DNA from: Rebecca billardiae RCC1528
Taxonomy: Eukaryota > Haptophyta
Direction: 5' to 3'
DNA length: 64,000 bases
Assembly: GCA_965240325.2 (NCBI GenBank)
Contig: OZ251229.1
Location: forward strand, 2,108,001-2,172,000
Positions 10,442 through 22,496 of the stretch are shown one piece after another (the stretch's first letter is position 1; every line of letters begins with the position of its first letter). Below the pieces are notes generated by a model, which was given only the letters and a program-made list of their open reading frames with translations, had not been told where the DNA came from and made no database searches. The position numbers and the translations under genes were made by a program.

Positions 10442-12500
10442 CCGGCCTGCGGCACAGCTCTGCCCTATTGCGGCGGTCTGGCCGCTGTGCCCATCTCGCG
10501 CTGCATACGTCCACTCATCCTGGCGGCAGAGCCCCGGCGTCGACGCTGTGCATCTCGCGCCCGCGTGTGCGGGTGCTGGGCGCGCGTGCGCGGGTGCACG
10601 CGCGCTGGGGCCAACTCGTTGTCGCCACCTCCTCACTTACTTCCATGCATGCTGAACCGACGGCTCGCGGCTGCGCTGGTCAACCGGCGAACGTGCACCG
10701 TCACGGGCCGGGCCGCAGCTGCCTGGCGAGAGGCCTCGCAGCCCGGCGGCTGATCTTTGCGCGGTGGCGTTGGCGGCGGGACGCCAGTGCCGACTCCGGG
10801 CCGCCACGTCATAGACATAAGCTGAGACTGCCGACGGCGCTCAACCAGCCATTGCCTGCTGGATGGCTCTGTCGGTGGCTAGAATAGTAGTTTAGGGTCA
10901 ACATTGTAGACAGTAAACTCATCATGAAATTACGAGGCACGGCCTGCGGATTCCCGCACCCGCCGGGACGGCAGCGTACTCGGTGTCGGTGTGCAGCCCG
11001 CCCGGGGTCGGACCGCGTACCGTAGGCGTAATTGGCACTCGGCGTTTCAAATCAGTAATCACCGCCACTATATCTACAGCGTACTACTACTACTCAATAA
11101 TAACTAATTTGTAGTCGTTTTTCATCGTTCCGGCCCGCGCGAGTTACACTGGCCACACTGGGTACCGCCGCGGACTGAGCTAGCCTCTGACTAACTAGAC
11201 TCTCTATATCTACACCTACGCTACCGTCGGCGTCAGTCACTGAGTGTGACTGCTGATGGCGGGCGCCGGCTGGCGGCGTTATCACATTGACACTTGGCCG
11301 GCGCAGGCTGAGGCTTGAAGTTTCATGAGTTGAATTTAATATGGGCTTATATGGGCTAGCTTGATTCAGACAGTGTGACTGCTGTGAGACTGAGTGATAA
11401 TGACAGTACTCGGACTAACTACTGCTGTACTGTTACGGCGTAACTCGTAAGTAAGCGGTCACTGACTGACACGTGTGACAGGCGCCGCACGGCGCACTTA
11501 CCAATACCATGACGAGCAGTTTCGGTCTGTTAAGATGCCATCAGCGACCGCGTGCCTCACTGCCGCTTCAGTCATGTTGACAGTAAACAGCTTACGGCCG
11601 ACTGGCGACTGAAATTACAGAATTGAGTGAATCCGCGCGGACCGAGCCAGTGGGCGAGACCGCGCCGGGCCCAAGGCCGCACCGTGCCACTCACACTGCG
11701 CGGCGCCCACGCCCACCCACGGCCCCAGTCGCACGCGGCACGCTCGCGCCGGACTGTCCGACTTGGTCTGACTCGGACGGTCGCGGCGTGACAGCCCGTC
11801 TGACCGCCCGCATGACGGGACTCGGGCCGCACTGAACGGAGTAATACTAATATACAGGACGCGCATTAATTTTGACGCACTCCGATCTAATTTCAAAGCG
11901 GGCTAGCTTGGCTCTGGCTTCGGTTGACCCCTGCCAGAGACGGGCACTGTGAGCTCCTTCATGAAGTCACTCGTGAAAAGTGCACAGGACTCAGGAGGAC
12001 AGTCTCAATGGATGGCCTAGATGAGTAGATGATGACTTCAGAGTTCAGAGCAGACATTGCCATTGGGCTAATAGTAACAAGCTGCACTTCCTCTATATGT
12101 ATATAGTTCAGATTCTGTTTTTACTATGTATTTAGGTCCATTTCAGACTCTGGTCAGAACACGGTCCCGACGGTGACGGTCCGGGAGTCCGGGAGAGATC
12201 CGGGCGGTTGGGTAAATAGCGCTCTGAATTAAATAGACTCATCTGAAGCAGTAGTCACCGAAACCGTGAGTCTCGACAACTCTCATCACACCCTGGGCAC
12301 TTACTAGTTACTAGTAATATTCAAACCTATTCGGGCCCTCCATAGTAGCAACCCTACTTGGGGCCCTGTGGGACACTTCGGGCGTTCATTCGGCCGCGCA
12401 GGAAATGGAATGCGAAGATCATTTTCGGTCGGGAGCCAGACGAGCGAGCCGCTTATTAATAATATATATTATTCAGTTATATATGTATTATAATAATTAT
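10442..12500. other. Gene-free ~2 kb, moderate GC
   Basis: No supportable coding region. Composition falls clearly below that of the genes, with stop-rich frames and scattered short direct motifs such as ACAGTAAACTC (10909) and GACAGTAAACAG (11578). The right end (about 12455-12500) is the AT-rich tail of the repeat element at 12501-14123. Confidence 0.5.
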
Positions 12501-14123
12501 ATGACCGCGTTCCGCGGTCCTTTTCCGTAGAACGAACGTAGTTCGGGGCCCGCGGTGGCGGTGCACCCTCCGTCGCAGTCGTCCCGTACTCGTGTAACTA
12601 GACTCCATCCAGCGGCGCGCCGCCCCAGCGCCGCGCCGCCGCCGGCGTGCGCCGAGTGTGGATGTCGGTCGTCGGCCGAGCTGCCCTCATCACAGACGGC
12701 CCTTACCTGACCCCCTGCGCGTGCGCGACGGCCGACAGGCGGATGCGACTCGGCGTGATCGACGCACGAGCGCGACTCTTGCACGCCAGGCCACCGGCGG
12801 AGCTGACTGACAGCCAGGGAGCCGGACGGCGCGGGACCGCGCGGATTCGACCGTTCGTTCGGGCCTGCCGCTGACCGTCGTCGCCGCGACGCCAGCAGCG
12901 CAGGAGTAGATGATCTGCAGGTCAGTAGGGTTCGACCTGCGCGCCTGCGCGACGGCCGACAGGCGGGCGCGAGGCGTGAGCGACGCATGAGCGCGACTCT
13001 ACGTGCACACCAGGCACTCCACGCGGCCGAGCTGACTGACCGCGAGCCAGGGAGCACGGTGCGAGCAGCCATGCAGCACCGGTGCTTGCGCGCGCCGCGC
13101 GTGCACGGGGTGACACACCTCGGTCAGGCTCGGCACGCGTCGCAGAGGCACGGCCAGCTCTGGGCACGCCAGGCGCCCAGGCCACGCGGAGCTGACAGCC
13201 ACGGGGAGCCGACGGCGCGCGGGGCCGCGGCCAGTTCCGAGTTCGACTTGCGCCTGCTCTGAAGAAGAGTTCTGGGAGACCCTGGCGGAGAGGCATGGCA
13301 AGGGGGGCGTGTGGTGAAGTCGGAGACTCCGAGATCGATCAGTCCGGCATCATGCGCCGCTGCCCCCGAGCTTGCGAGAGCCCGAACACAGGGCGGCGGC
13401 TGCGGCGGCGGCGGCGCGGCCGCGCGCCGGCCGGCCGCGCAGGCATCGACAGGGCGCGGCAGGGGCGTGCGGAGTGACTAGTGAGCGGGCACGAACGCGA
13501 TGTCGACGGCCGTCGGGACCCGCCGCAGACGCGCGCTCCAGGCGCCACTCGGCACTTGCCACGCGCACCTGCCCATCGAGCGCCCCCTTGCGGACCAACC
13601 AAGAGTCGTCGAGGCTCGCTCGCCACCCCAGCAGAAGAAACCTGCACAGCACGTCGTCCTTGCGACGACGGCAGGTTTTGAGCTCGCCAGCTCGGTAAGT
13701 CAGTGACTATGGAATGGGCTGGCAACGAATAGCTGCGCGGGTATTTTCAATAAGGCTTGCGGGTTTTAGACTCTAGATACCAACCGCCGCGAAGCCAAGT
13801 TCATATTCATCAAGGCGGAGGCAAACTATCACACATGAACGAGAGTCTACCCACAAAATCGCGCTCGTAACGAACCGTTACGTTAATGTCACGTCCAGCT
13901 GACGTCCAGGTCGCACTTTACTTAAGGGAATGAGCTGGACGCGCTTATTTTCGGCCTAATAGACCTCTCTATGCGATCTCAAAAACTCGAAACTCGGTCT
14001 CCGCCAGCCCTAAAAATCGCCCCCCGTCCCTTTTTTCTTGATCAAAGATCTTTTTGAAACGTGGTTCGGGCCCGCTGGTGCGGGCTCCACGCTGCGCGCT
14101 CCGCCCTGCACCGCGGGCCATAA
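12501..14123 (-). mobile_element. Candidate non-autonomous element, family 1, copy A (reverse orientation)
   Basis: Read on the minus strand, the element begins ATGGCCCGCGG at ~14121. A ~51-nt GC hairpin follows, then ~200 bp of AT-richer conserved sequence, a GC-rich centre, and ~85 conserved bp that end in the hairpin GACCGCG-GAA-CGCGGTC (12503-12519). An AT tract follows (to ~12455). The outer ~260 bp at the 5' side (13860-14123) and ~85 bp at the 3' side match copy B at 25992-28060 in inverted orientation, while the centres differ. The centre here holds two to three degenerate tandem units of ~240 bp (around 12700, 12940 and 13150). No transposase or reverse transcriptase is visible, so I class it as non-autonomous. 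Confidence 0.65.
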
Positions 14124-14338
14124 GCTAACACTAACAGTCACTGACAGTCACTGCAGTTACGGTTGAACTTGACGGGCCACTCAACGCCCACGGTACCGCG
14201 GTAAGGCGGCCGGGTCCCAAGCCAATATTCACAATTTAATAACAGCCGCCATAGCCCACACCGTGCGCAACTGCGCAAAGCCAAAGGCGGGAAGAGCTCC
14301 GATCAGAGAGTCGGAATCATCACTAAATTCGTAACTAA

Positions 14339-16537
14339 TCACTGGGCGCCGACCGTGTCGTCGGCGAGCAGCGGTTTTCCTCGCGCGCTTCGTCGCCTGT
14401 CGAGCCAGTGCTCGTAGACGGCAGCCAGGTGCTGCCGCGGCTCATCCGGGAAGAGGGAGACAAGCTGCGCGCGCGCGAGCGAGAGGCGCGGCGGTGCGGC
14501 GTCGCGAGCATCGCGGCCGGCGACCGCAGCCGAGGAGACGGGGCGGGGTGGCGAGGCAGCGCGTGAGAGAGCTGTGGGGCCAAGCGCGCTCGCGCTCGGA
14601 CGCGCCGCGCGCAGCGCGCGTGCGCGCACGCACATCCGCGAGGCCCACGCCTGCAGCGTGCCACTCGGGTTGTGCTCGACTGCCGTCCGCTGCGTGCGCG
14701 CTGTGTCTCGGGCAGCGCACCGCGCACGTGGGTTCGGGCGCGCCGCGGCCGGGCTTCGACGGCGGCGGCATGACGATCGGGATGCGCGCGGCCTGCGCGC
14801 AGCCGACGTGGAGCGCGGCGCGGCAGCCGGGCGCGGCGCAGCCCAGCGCCGCTCCGCTCGAGGTGCCGCACACGGCGCACGCGAGCGCCCAGCGCGCCGC
14901 GCCGATCGCCTCCACCCCGATCACGCGCTCGAGGCGAGACGCGTCGAGAAAGCCGGCCTCGGGCACGCACAGTGCGCAGGTGACGTGCGCCCAGCGGTTT
15001 CCTCCGGCGGACTTGAGCGCGCCGCCCGGCCGCGGGCACAGGACGCACTGCGGCGGGCCGAGCTCGTCCGGCGCGCTCGTGCACGCCTCACACAGCCATC
15101 GCGCCAGCGCGCCGCCCGCGCCCGCCGCCGGCGCGCCTCGGCCGACGTAACAGTCAGCGTGCACGCGCACGCGGCACGAGGCACACTCACGCAGGGGCGT
15201 GCGCGAGGCGTGCGCGCCGCTCAGTGCCGTGCACACCGCGCACTCGTCCTCCGGCACGCCGCTCAATGCGTCCGGGCACCCCGCGCCCTCTCTCGGCTCA
15301 TCGGCCCGCGTGCTGACGCCGCAGCCGCGCGGCGTCGGCGCGCGCGCGCTCGCGCGCTGCGCGCGGCGGCGCGCGCGTGCGAACGGCGGCGCGCGCGCGC
15401 GTGAGCAGCGCTCGCGCAGGTCGCTCGGCGCCGCGCGCGCGCGCGCGCGCGCGCTCTCGGGCGGGCGGTGCTCAGAGCGTATATTGATGTAATCACCGGC
15501 AACCCCTCGCGGGGGCGCCTGATTCCAGCTCCAATAAGTTGGTCCTCATTGCACAAAGCCACGGCTGCCGCCCGGGGAAGCTGGGGCGGGCGCCGCGCGC
15601 GCGCGCGCACCTCGGTCGCGGGGAGCGCACGCTCGTGCGCGAGGCGCTCGAGCGAGTCCATCAGCGTGTCGAACAGCAGCGCGTCGAGAGGCTCCACGCG
15701 GGCCGGCGCCGTGCGCTCAGCGCCCGCCTGCGCGCGCACTGACCGGCGCGCGCCCGCCACGCTGCCGTGCGCTCGAGCAGAGTTGTAGCTGACGAGCCAG
15801 CTCGTGTCGCCGGCCGAGGGCATGAAGCGTATGGGCTCGAGCGGCGGGCCGTCGCGCGGCGCGCGCGCGCGCATGTACCGGCTCGCCGGTCGCGCGAAGA
15901 GCGCGTGCCGCGACGCGGGAGCCGGCGCCGCCACCTCGCACCAGCGAGGGGTGTGGATTGGCTCAGCGGCGGCGGCGGCCGCGGCCGCGGCCTGCGCGGC
16001 GCAAGCGGGCGCTGGGGCTTCGGCGGCGGCGGCGGCTGCAGTGTGCGCGGCAGCGCGGCGCCCCGCACGCGCCGAAGCTCCGTACCCGCCGTCAGCACGG
16101 CCCTCGGCACCATCGGCGCCCCCGCCGCAGCCGCCCACGCCGATGCTGTCGTCAGCCGAGCCGGCCGCGCCATCGACAGACCGCGCTCGGCTGTTGCCGA
16201 CGAGGACCACGGGCAGGCGCTGCTGCTCGTCGAGCGGGCGCTGCCGGAACTCGCGGTGCATGCAGTCCCGCTCGCTCGGGCTGGGGAGCCGACGGGCGCG
16301 CTTGCGCGACCCGCCTGCCGATGCGCCCCCCGCGCGGCAGCTGGCGCCGACGCCGCTCACGCAGCCGCCGGTCGCCGCGCGCACGTCGATCGTGAGCGTG
16401 CTCCGCGTGGTGCGGCCGCTCGGCGTGGAGCCATCGGTAACGCACGCGGAAGCACCACCGCCGGCGGCGGCACCGGCGGATGCATCGCCCCCGCCGCCCG
16501 CCAGGCGCAGCAACGTGGCCCAGAGGGACCACGCCAT
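14339..16537 (-). CDS. JADE/BRPF-like PHD + extended-PHD chromatin protein
   Basis: Tentative model: exons 16537-15611, 15296-14651 and 14571-14339 (601 aa). The long first exon is Ala/Gly-rich with an EPL1-like patch (LEPIRFMPSAGDTSWLVS) and DALLFDTLMDSLERL. Exon 2 has a PHD finger (CAVC...CASC...VHADCYV) and then the extended PHD (CVLCPRPGGALK, WAHVTCAL, RWALACAVC, LHVGCA, CPRHSAH), matching JADE/BRPF order. Exon 3 supplies VYEHWLDRRR, equivalent to the YEYWKLKRK of JADE proteins. These proteins scaffold MYST-family histone acetyltransferases (HBO1) and bind H3 tails in the nucleus. Frame requires a GC-AG second intron (GCAG/GCGTGG) and a weak GAG acceptor for intron 1, so these boundaries may be wrong. 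Confidence 0.75.
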
Positions 16538-17697
16538 GCGCCGCGGCCGCGCGCGGCACTCGAGGAGGCGCGCCTAGGTCCGGGAGAGAGATTCCGAATT
16601 CCGGCTCTGCCCGGACGCTGCCACAGTCCACACTCCACACGGATGCACAGGACGCTGCCAGCCTGCCAGGCTGCCCGCTGCCACGCTGACGAGCTTGTCC
16701 GGACCGCCGATCGACAGGATCGACACTCACGCAAGCTGGCAGCGCGCGAAACGATCCGAGAGATCACCGGCTGAACGAGCTTGCGCCTGAGCACGGCGAA
16801 CGACCCACACGCTCGCCCCGCCCCGCTCCGCCGTGCCTGCGCACGCACCCACCGCTCCGGAGCTCGCACCGCGTCGCGTGCGCGCCGACCTGTGCGCAGC
16901 ACTTTCACGCGGCGCCTCGCACGCGACGGCACGTGCTGAGGCGTGGTGCCGGGCGCGATGAGTGGCGCGCAGATCGTCATGCGCGACGAGGCGCGCTGCT
17001 GGCAGCGCCGCGGCATGCACCGTGCTGCGAGCAGTGGACAGCACCCGAGCCGGTAGTCTCCTGCCGTCGCGTACGAGGTGCTCAAAACCGACGATAGCAC
17101 CGTCCTCTCGGAGTGCGGGCAGATCTCGCTGGCGAGCTCGCTGCTGCAGTTCTCTCGGCAAGGGCCTCGTGCCGGACCGGACCGGAGGCCTGAGCGCGAT
17201 GGTGCCATGGTGGTGGTCGCGCGTGGGCCAGCGCACCGACCCACGGCTGGCGGTGAGATAGAGCGTCGGGACGACGAAGAGCGTCACCGTCAGCGCGATC
17301 TGCCAGGGCAGGCAGGAGTCCCAGCACTCGCCGTGCTCCTCCTCCAGGAAGCGCTCGTCCAGCTCGCAAAAAAAAGCGTGCATGCAAGATGCTGATGAGG
17401 GTGACCAAGGGCGTGTCGAGGCTGAGAGAGAGTGCGAGGACGAGGTGAGACTGTGAGCTGACCTGTTACGAGTGTGTCCGTGACAGACTCTCATCTTCAA
17501 TATAACTACTCGTCATGGTTGAAGGCACGATGCCAGTGCCTCATGCATGTCCAGAGCAGCTCGGAGATTTAGCGAGGCGTACAGTACTGTTCTTCGGAGA
17601 GCGTGCGATGAAGGATGGCGCGGCAACCTGCCACCGTGAGCCTTACGCACGTTAAAACAAATAAACTGTAGCTCCTCAGTCTGTGCGCAACTGCGAC
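16538..17697. other. Spacer with an unassigned minus-strand frame
   Basis: A minus-strand frame around 17500-17240 reads FCELDERFLEEEHGE, then WQIALTVTLFVVPTLYL, a credible transmembrane helix after an acidic segment. A neighbouring frame (17244-16960) continues with a Cys-containing stretch. This could be a small tail-anchored or spliced gene, but no start, stop and splice set is convincing. The right part (17646-17671) contains GCACGTTAAAACAAATAAAC, shared with the sequence just before the 54187 repeat. Confidence 0.25.
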
Positions 17698-19548
17698 CTA
17701 CGCACCCGCCACGGCAGTCGGGCGCCGCGCCATGCGCCGCCTCGGCGCCGACGAGAGCGGCGAGGTGATACACGGCGACGTGAGCGCGCACTCGGCGAGC
17801 AGCGCGAGCAGCGCCGGCTCGACGATGTCAGCGAACCACCGGTCGACGTGGAGCACGTACGCGTCCTGCCAGTCCTGCGGGCACACGCGCCGCTCGCCCA
17901 CGGCGGGCGGCAGCTCGAGGTCGTCCGACTCCCGAGTCGCGCGCGGGAGCTCAGAGGCCTCGGAGCCGACGGAGTGCCGCAGCCCACCGACCGAGCGGCA
18001 GCCACTGATACCACGGTGGCGCGACGGGGGCGAGAGGTGCTGGGAGCGGCGCCGCTGCTCGCCGTCGAGCCCGGCGCACGGCATGCGGCCGCCAGGCGTG
18101 CGGCGGGGCAGGACGGCGGTCGCCGGCTGCACGGCGCCCGCTGGCGGCTGAGCCATCGGCGTGCGGCGAACGCCGGCGTCGTGCGGGCTCTGCACCCCGT
18201 CTGCGCCGCTCCCGCCCAGCCGCGTGGGCGAGCTGAGCCGCAGCTGGGCGCGGCGCACGTCGGAGAGGCTCGCCGCGCGCCACTCCTCCGGCTCGGCCGC
18301 GCACAGCGCGCTCGCGATCGCGTCGAACCCCAGCTCGTCCGCGAGGCCGACCCACGCGCTCAGCCGGCCGTCGACGTCGCTCGCGCGCGCCGCGCGGTTG
18401 AGCGCCGAGCGGCCGAGCAGCGCGATGGCCGAGCCCTGGACGAAGCGCTCGAACTTGGCGATGCTGACAAAGTTGGCGCAGACGAAGGCGTGGAGGTGGT
18501 CCCGGTCTGCGTCGACCGCGCACTCCGCCCCCGCCACGCTCAGCCGGCGCACCGCGTCCACGTACAGCGGCAGCGTGCGCGCGCTCATCGACGTCTCCGT
18601 GCACACGCGCAGCGCGGACGGCGCGTGGTGCAGCAGCGCGGCCGCCCACTCGTACACGCACCACGCGCGCGAGAAGTAGTGCCAGGGCATGAGCACCACG
18701 ACGCCAGAGCTCAGCCGGATGAACTCGTCGATCATCTCCAGGTGCGTGCGCAGCAGCGGGTGCTCCTGCGGGCAGCACGCCTTGTCGAGCCACAGCCGGA
18801 TCTGGCGCGCGCGCTCGTCCGCAAGGCCGAGGTCCTGCAGCGCGAACGAGAGCTCGGTGGCCTTGCTCGTCGCGTACGCGGCGCTCGGGCCGGCGCCGAC
18901 GTACTCGGCCCAGTCCGCCGGGCTGCCCCAGCAGTGCGAGACGAAGAGCAGCGGCTCGCCCGGTGCCACCGGCTCGGAGAGCGCGTAGTGCTCGAGCCGG
19001 CCCTCCGAGGTCCGCCAGAAGCGGCTGGCGGCGCGCAGCGCGGCCTCGTCCGTGTGGTCGGGCGCGATGAGCTCGGGGCGCACGCCGCGGAGGAGGAGGT
19101 TGCTCGACGCCCTCCCCGAGCCTAGGCGCGCCTGCACGCCGTCTAGCCACGCCATCATCGCGAGGCGCGCGTCGAGCGAGAGCGTGCTCTCGAGCGGAGA
19201 CGCCTGCTCGGGCGCGACGTCGTCCGCGTCGACGCAGCGCGCCGACGGCACGCACGCGGGCTCGGGCGCGGGCTTGTGTGAGACCGGTGGCGTGTCGCAA
19301 GACGGAACGAATCGATTGGCCGCGAGCGGACGTCGTTGTGTCGAGCGCTCGGCCGGCGTCCTCTCGGGCGTACGCTCGCCCGTGCAGCGCGCCGCTGCGT
19401 GGATCGTGCTGAGCGAGGTGCTCGCCGGGAGCGGGTGGGCCGCGGCCAGCCCTTTGTTAGCGCCCTCCATGAGCGGCGTCATCTCGTTGAGAACAGTGGC
19501 GACCCACCAGTCGGCGGCGGCTGTCACTGAGGCGGATGGTCTCGACAT
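17698..19548 (-). CDS. TIR/HET-like signalling domain protein
   Basis: Single exon, 616 aa. The central ~180-aa domain resembles the TIR-like/heterokaryon-incompatibility fold seen in many algal proteins. Its parts are LLFVSHCWGSPADW (residues ~200-213), an alpha/beta stretch with WLDKACCPQEHP (~253-264), MIDEFIRLSSGVVVLMPWHY (~272-291) and SRAWCVYEWAAAL (~293-305). The N-terminal ~120 residues and the C-terminal ~200 residues are low-complexity, Pro/Ser/Arg-rich and probably disordered, ending with a WQDAYVLHVDRWFADIVEPA segment. Such domains act in protein-protein or NAD-related signalling elsewhere; no specific pathway can be given. It has no intron, unlike many neighbours. There is no clear signal peptide. 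Confidence 0.7.
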   Translation of the reverse strand: MSRPSASVTAAADWWVATVLNEMTPLMEGANKGLAAAHPLPASTSLSTIHAAARCTGERTPERTPAERSTQRRPLAANRFVPSCDTPPVSHKPAPEPACVPSARCVDADDVAPEQASPLESTLSLDARLAMMAWLDGVQARLGSGRASSNLLLRGVRPELIAPDHTDEAALRAASRFWRTSEGRLEHYALSEPVAPGEPLLFVSHCWGSPADWAEYVGAGPSAAYATSKATELSFALQDLGLADERARQIRLWLDKACCPQEHPLLRTHLEMIDEFIRLSSGVVVLMPWHYFSRAWCVYEWAAALLHHAPSALRVCTETSMSARTLPLYVDAVRRLSVAGAECAVDADRDHLHAFVCANFVSIAKFERFVQGSAIALLGRSALNRAARASDVDGRLSAWVGLADELGFDAIASALCAAEPEEWRAASLSDVRRAQLRLSSPTRLGGSGADGVQSPHDAGVRRTPMAQPPAGAVQPATAVLPRRTPGGRMPCAGLDGEQRRRSQHLSPPSRHRGISGCRSVGGLRHSVGSEASELPRATRESDDLELPPAVGERRVCPQDWQDAYVLHVDRWFADIVEPALLALLAECALTSPCITSPLSSAPRRRMARRPTAVAGA

Positions 19549-22496
19549 TGCCGAGCTCGAGCTCGCTCGCGACTCGGGCGCGACGAGGAGGAGTGCACCC
19601 GCGGCGCGTGGCGGAGGGTTCGCCGGGCGGTGTGCGAGGCAGGGCGCTTTGATTCTTTTCAGAAAGAGTGCGCACTACTTGTAAAGTGCTGGAATCGAGC
19701 CTGCGTAGCTTCGGGTAATCGGGGTACGGGTAGGGTGGGCCATTCCCTGCGCCGTCCTACCTGTGTCGTTAAATCATATAGAATGAGTACAGTTAAGAGC
19801 ACTGTCGCTTGTGCGAGAGCGAGACAGGGTATTAATAGGATGATGATTTCAAACGACTCCCGATTGAGAGAGTGCGCGTATCAATCAGTCCATCACTTGT
19901 AAGCCGTTAATTAAGATACACGATTACTAACCTTACTACACGGCAGTACGGCACCCTCCGCCTCCGCCGCCAGATAATAATCGGACGGAATCGTCATTGA
20001 ACGGTTTGGCTGCACGGCGCACGCGCACGCGGCAAGCCGCGACAAGGCAGCGGAGTGGACGGCCGTGCCGTCCGCTACATTAAATGGTGTGCAGGCGTGC
20101 GTGGCTTGCGCGATGGCGGCCAGCCGTCAGCGGGGGCGCCACGCCCACGGTTCGCTGGTTGGCTGGCTCGATGGCGTCGCAGAGCTCACGCGTGACGTGG
20201 GAGGACGGAACATCGACGAGGACAGACGACGACCGAGGGCGCAAGAAGCTGCAGGGGCAAGCAGCGCGGGGCTCGGAGCATGAGGCCAGCACGCGTGCCT
20301 CCACACCGTCGTCACACATCAACCTTGCCCGTAGCCGTGCGCTTGTGCTGCCACTCATCTCACCATCGCCCATGCTACGGGCACGGCCGGGTGGTGGACT
20401 CTCGGTCTGACACAGCCATCTGGCTGATCGGTGGTCGCCAGACACTCCTCGACTTGCTCTGCGCGTGACAGCAAGGAGACGGCAGCGCCACAGCTACAGT
20501 GAGCAGATGAAGTGCTCCTCTGCTCAGTGAGGCTGAGAGACTGAGCTCGCATAGCGCGGGCTGCGCTGGCCGATTTGACCCCCGCATCCGCGCATGAGAC
20601 CCGCGACAGGTACATGCGGCCGTGCCGAGGAGCGCAAGACCAACCGCCCAGTGCTGCTTCAAACACCTGCGCCCCACTCTGCCGGCAGGATGAGGGGCGC
20701 TCGACTATGGCGCACACTCGGCAGCAGCACGGCTGGGCAGCTGGGATGGTCCTGCGCGCCTCGGTACTGCAACGCGGGTCACTCGGGTAAGTACGGACAG
20801 GGTACGGTTGGAGCCAATGGAGGGACGACGGACGCGCCGAGCGCGGTGACGCTGCTCGACGCGCCCACGGCACTGCCCAGCGTGCTGGAGCCGGAGCCGC
20901 TGCCTCGGCGGCACTACTGTACCGCGGTCGCTCGGAGCTTGCAGCGGTGGTGCCCACATGCTAGTGATAGTACCGCCTGTAGACTCGATCATGACTAAAG
21001 GGCCGAGCCACTATAACTGTCAGGTTACCCAGATCGCGCGGAGATAAAAACCCATCGTTTTGGTCGAAACTGGGCGCAAAGTCTGGTCTTTCTGCCGGCG
21101 GATCGCGTGATGGCAGAGGAGCACTGCAGCTGCGCCTTCTCCCCCGGGCGACCCGGCGCCAGCGGCGCGGCGCGCGCGCGGCTGCGACTCGGCGCTCGCG
21201 CTCGACCCGTACGACAGCCGCACCGGACTCGCTGCGCCCCTTGGCTCGCTTGCCCACAGAGCGCCGCGCGGACCTGGCATGCGTGTCGCGGCCTGCCACG
21301 CGCGAGGTGCCAATCTCAAATTTGTGCGACATTCAGGGCGGCGAGGTCGGCACCGTCGACGAGTAGGATGGGTTCTTGACCTCCGCACGTCCCACGCGGA
21401 AGTCAAGAGCGCGTCGGAGTGGCCGGGGACCACGACCTCGTCGCTGTGAATGTCGCACAAATTCGCGCACGTGGGCCGTGGGCACGTCGGCACGATGGCG
21501 CTGCCTGACAGTTATAGTGGCTTAACCCCTTATTATAATCAAGAACCTTCGGGCTACTAAAATCTAGAAATATGCCGCCAGACGATTCGTGTTTTCGTTC
21601 GGGGAGCCGACTTCCAGGACTTTCGATGGGTATAAATCGTGGTTAACCGTAAACCACTTGATGAATATCGGCGTAATCAACAATCATCAGCTGCTTTGAA
21701 AATTTGCTCGTGATGAGTTAACCAAGTATGTCCTGGATATACAAATGCTGAACTCCCATCGGCATACGGATTAATACGCAAACTACAGCACAGAGCTAGT
21801 GCGTGGAATCTGGTCGAATACTGGCTTGTGGGCTCAGTGTACTCCCATGTGTTTATCCTGAGCGCACCTTGATGGATTCCGAACGACTTGATGAGGACCC
21901 GTTTTCTATGATCCACGTATAGTCGACGTCGCGGAATCTACGTGATTACGACTTTTCGGTTGCAATGTTGTTGGGTGATTTCTATCATGTCGGTATTTTT
22001 GACGTAACCGTTGATGAATTGTGGTGATAACACCTATGAGATTCCGCCCATTCGGCGACCAGGGAGTGGTGGGGGTGGTGTCAGCACGTCCGCGTCCTCT
22101 CAATTGCTTTCGGGAACCTCCGTGATTGCGGGGCCAATTTGTGTCGTTCGAACTGGGGTTCTGGAGTTTCTCGAGCCTTCGGACTGGTGATTGGCCAAAT
22201 CTTTGCATGAGCAACGATTGGTCCGAGTGTAAATGAGCATGTCATCTCGGCGCCGCAGCCAATCAGCGCGCAGGCGAGGTAAGATTCCCTGATCACGGGA
22301 TTGAGTTTTGGCCTTTTCGGCATCGACGATCATCGTTCGGAGGCGAGTCCCAAGTAAAAACCAGCATCGGTCGCCTCCGCACGCGAGGCCCTTCTGCTGC
22401 ATCGCCGCCCACCCAGGGGCGCTACTCCCTCGCGGAGACCCGCAGCGCACGGCTCGTCGACAGGCGGCCACTGCGCGTGGAACAACCGCGCGAGCC
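19549..22496. other. Gene-poor 2.9 kb upstream of the E2F gene
   Basis: No convincing gene. It contains a 515-bp terminal-inverted-repeat element (21007-21521) and, from about 21530 to 22330, a lower-GC stretch unlike the genes. Two minus-strand frames there (21677-21916 and 21906-22214) lack family motifs, and I do not call them. The last ~200 bp probably contain the E2F promoter and leader. Confidence 0.45.
21007..21521. mobile_element. MITE-like inverted-repeat element
   Basis: Perfect 17-bp terminal inverted repeats (GCCACTATAACTGTCAG at 21007-21023 and its complement at 21505-21521) bound 515 bp. The similarity continues imperfectly outward (TAAAGGG versus TAAGGGG), so the true TIRs may be ~28 bp. 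A second internal inverted pair (AATTTGTGCGACATTCA at 21319-21335 against 21447-21463) is nested inside. No transposase is present. No target-site duplication is clear by eye. Confidence 0.6.

Noticed and set aside
21677-22214. Two minus-strand frames in low-GC DNA
   Set aside because: No family motif, atypical composition for genes in this window, and no splice model joins them.
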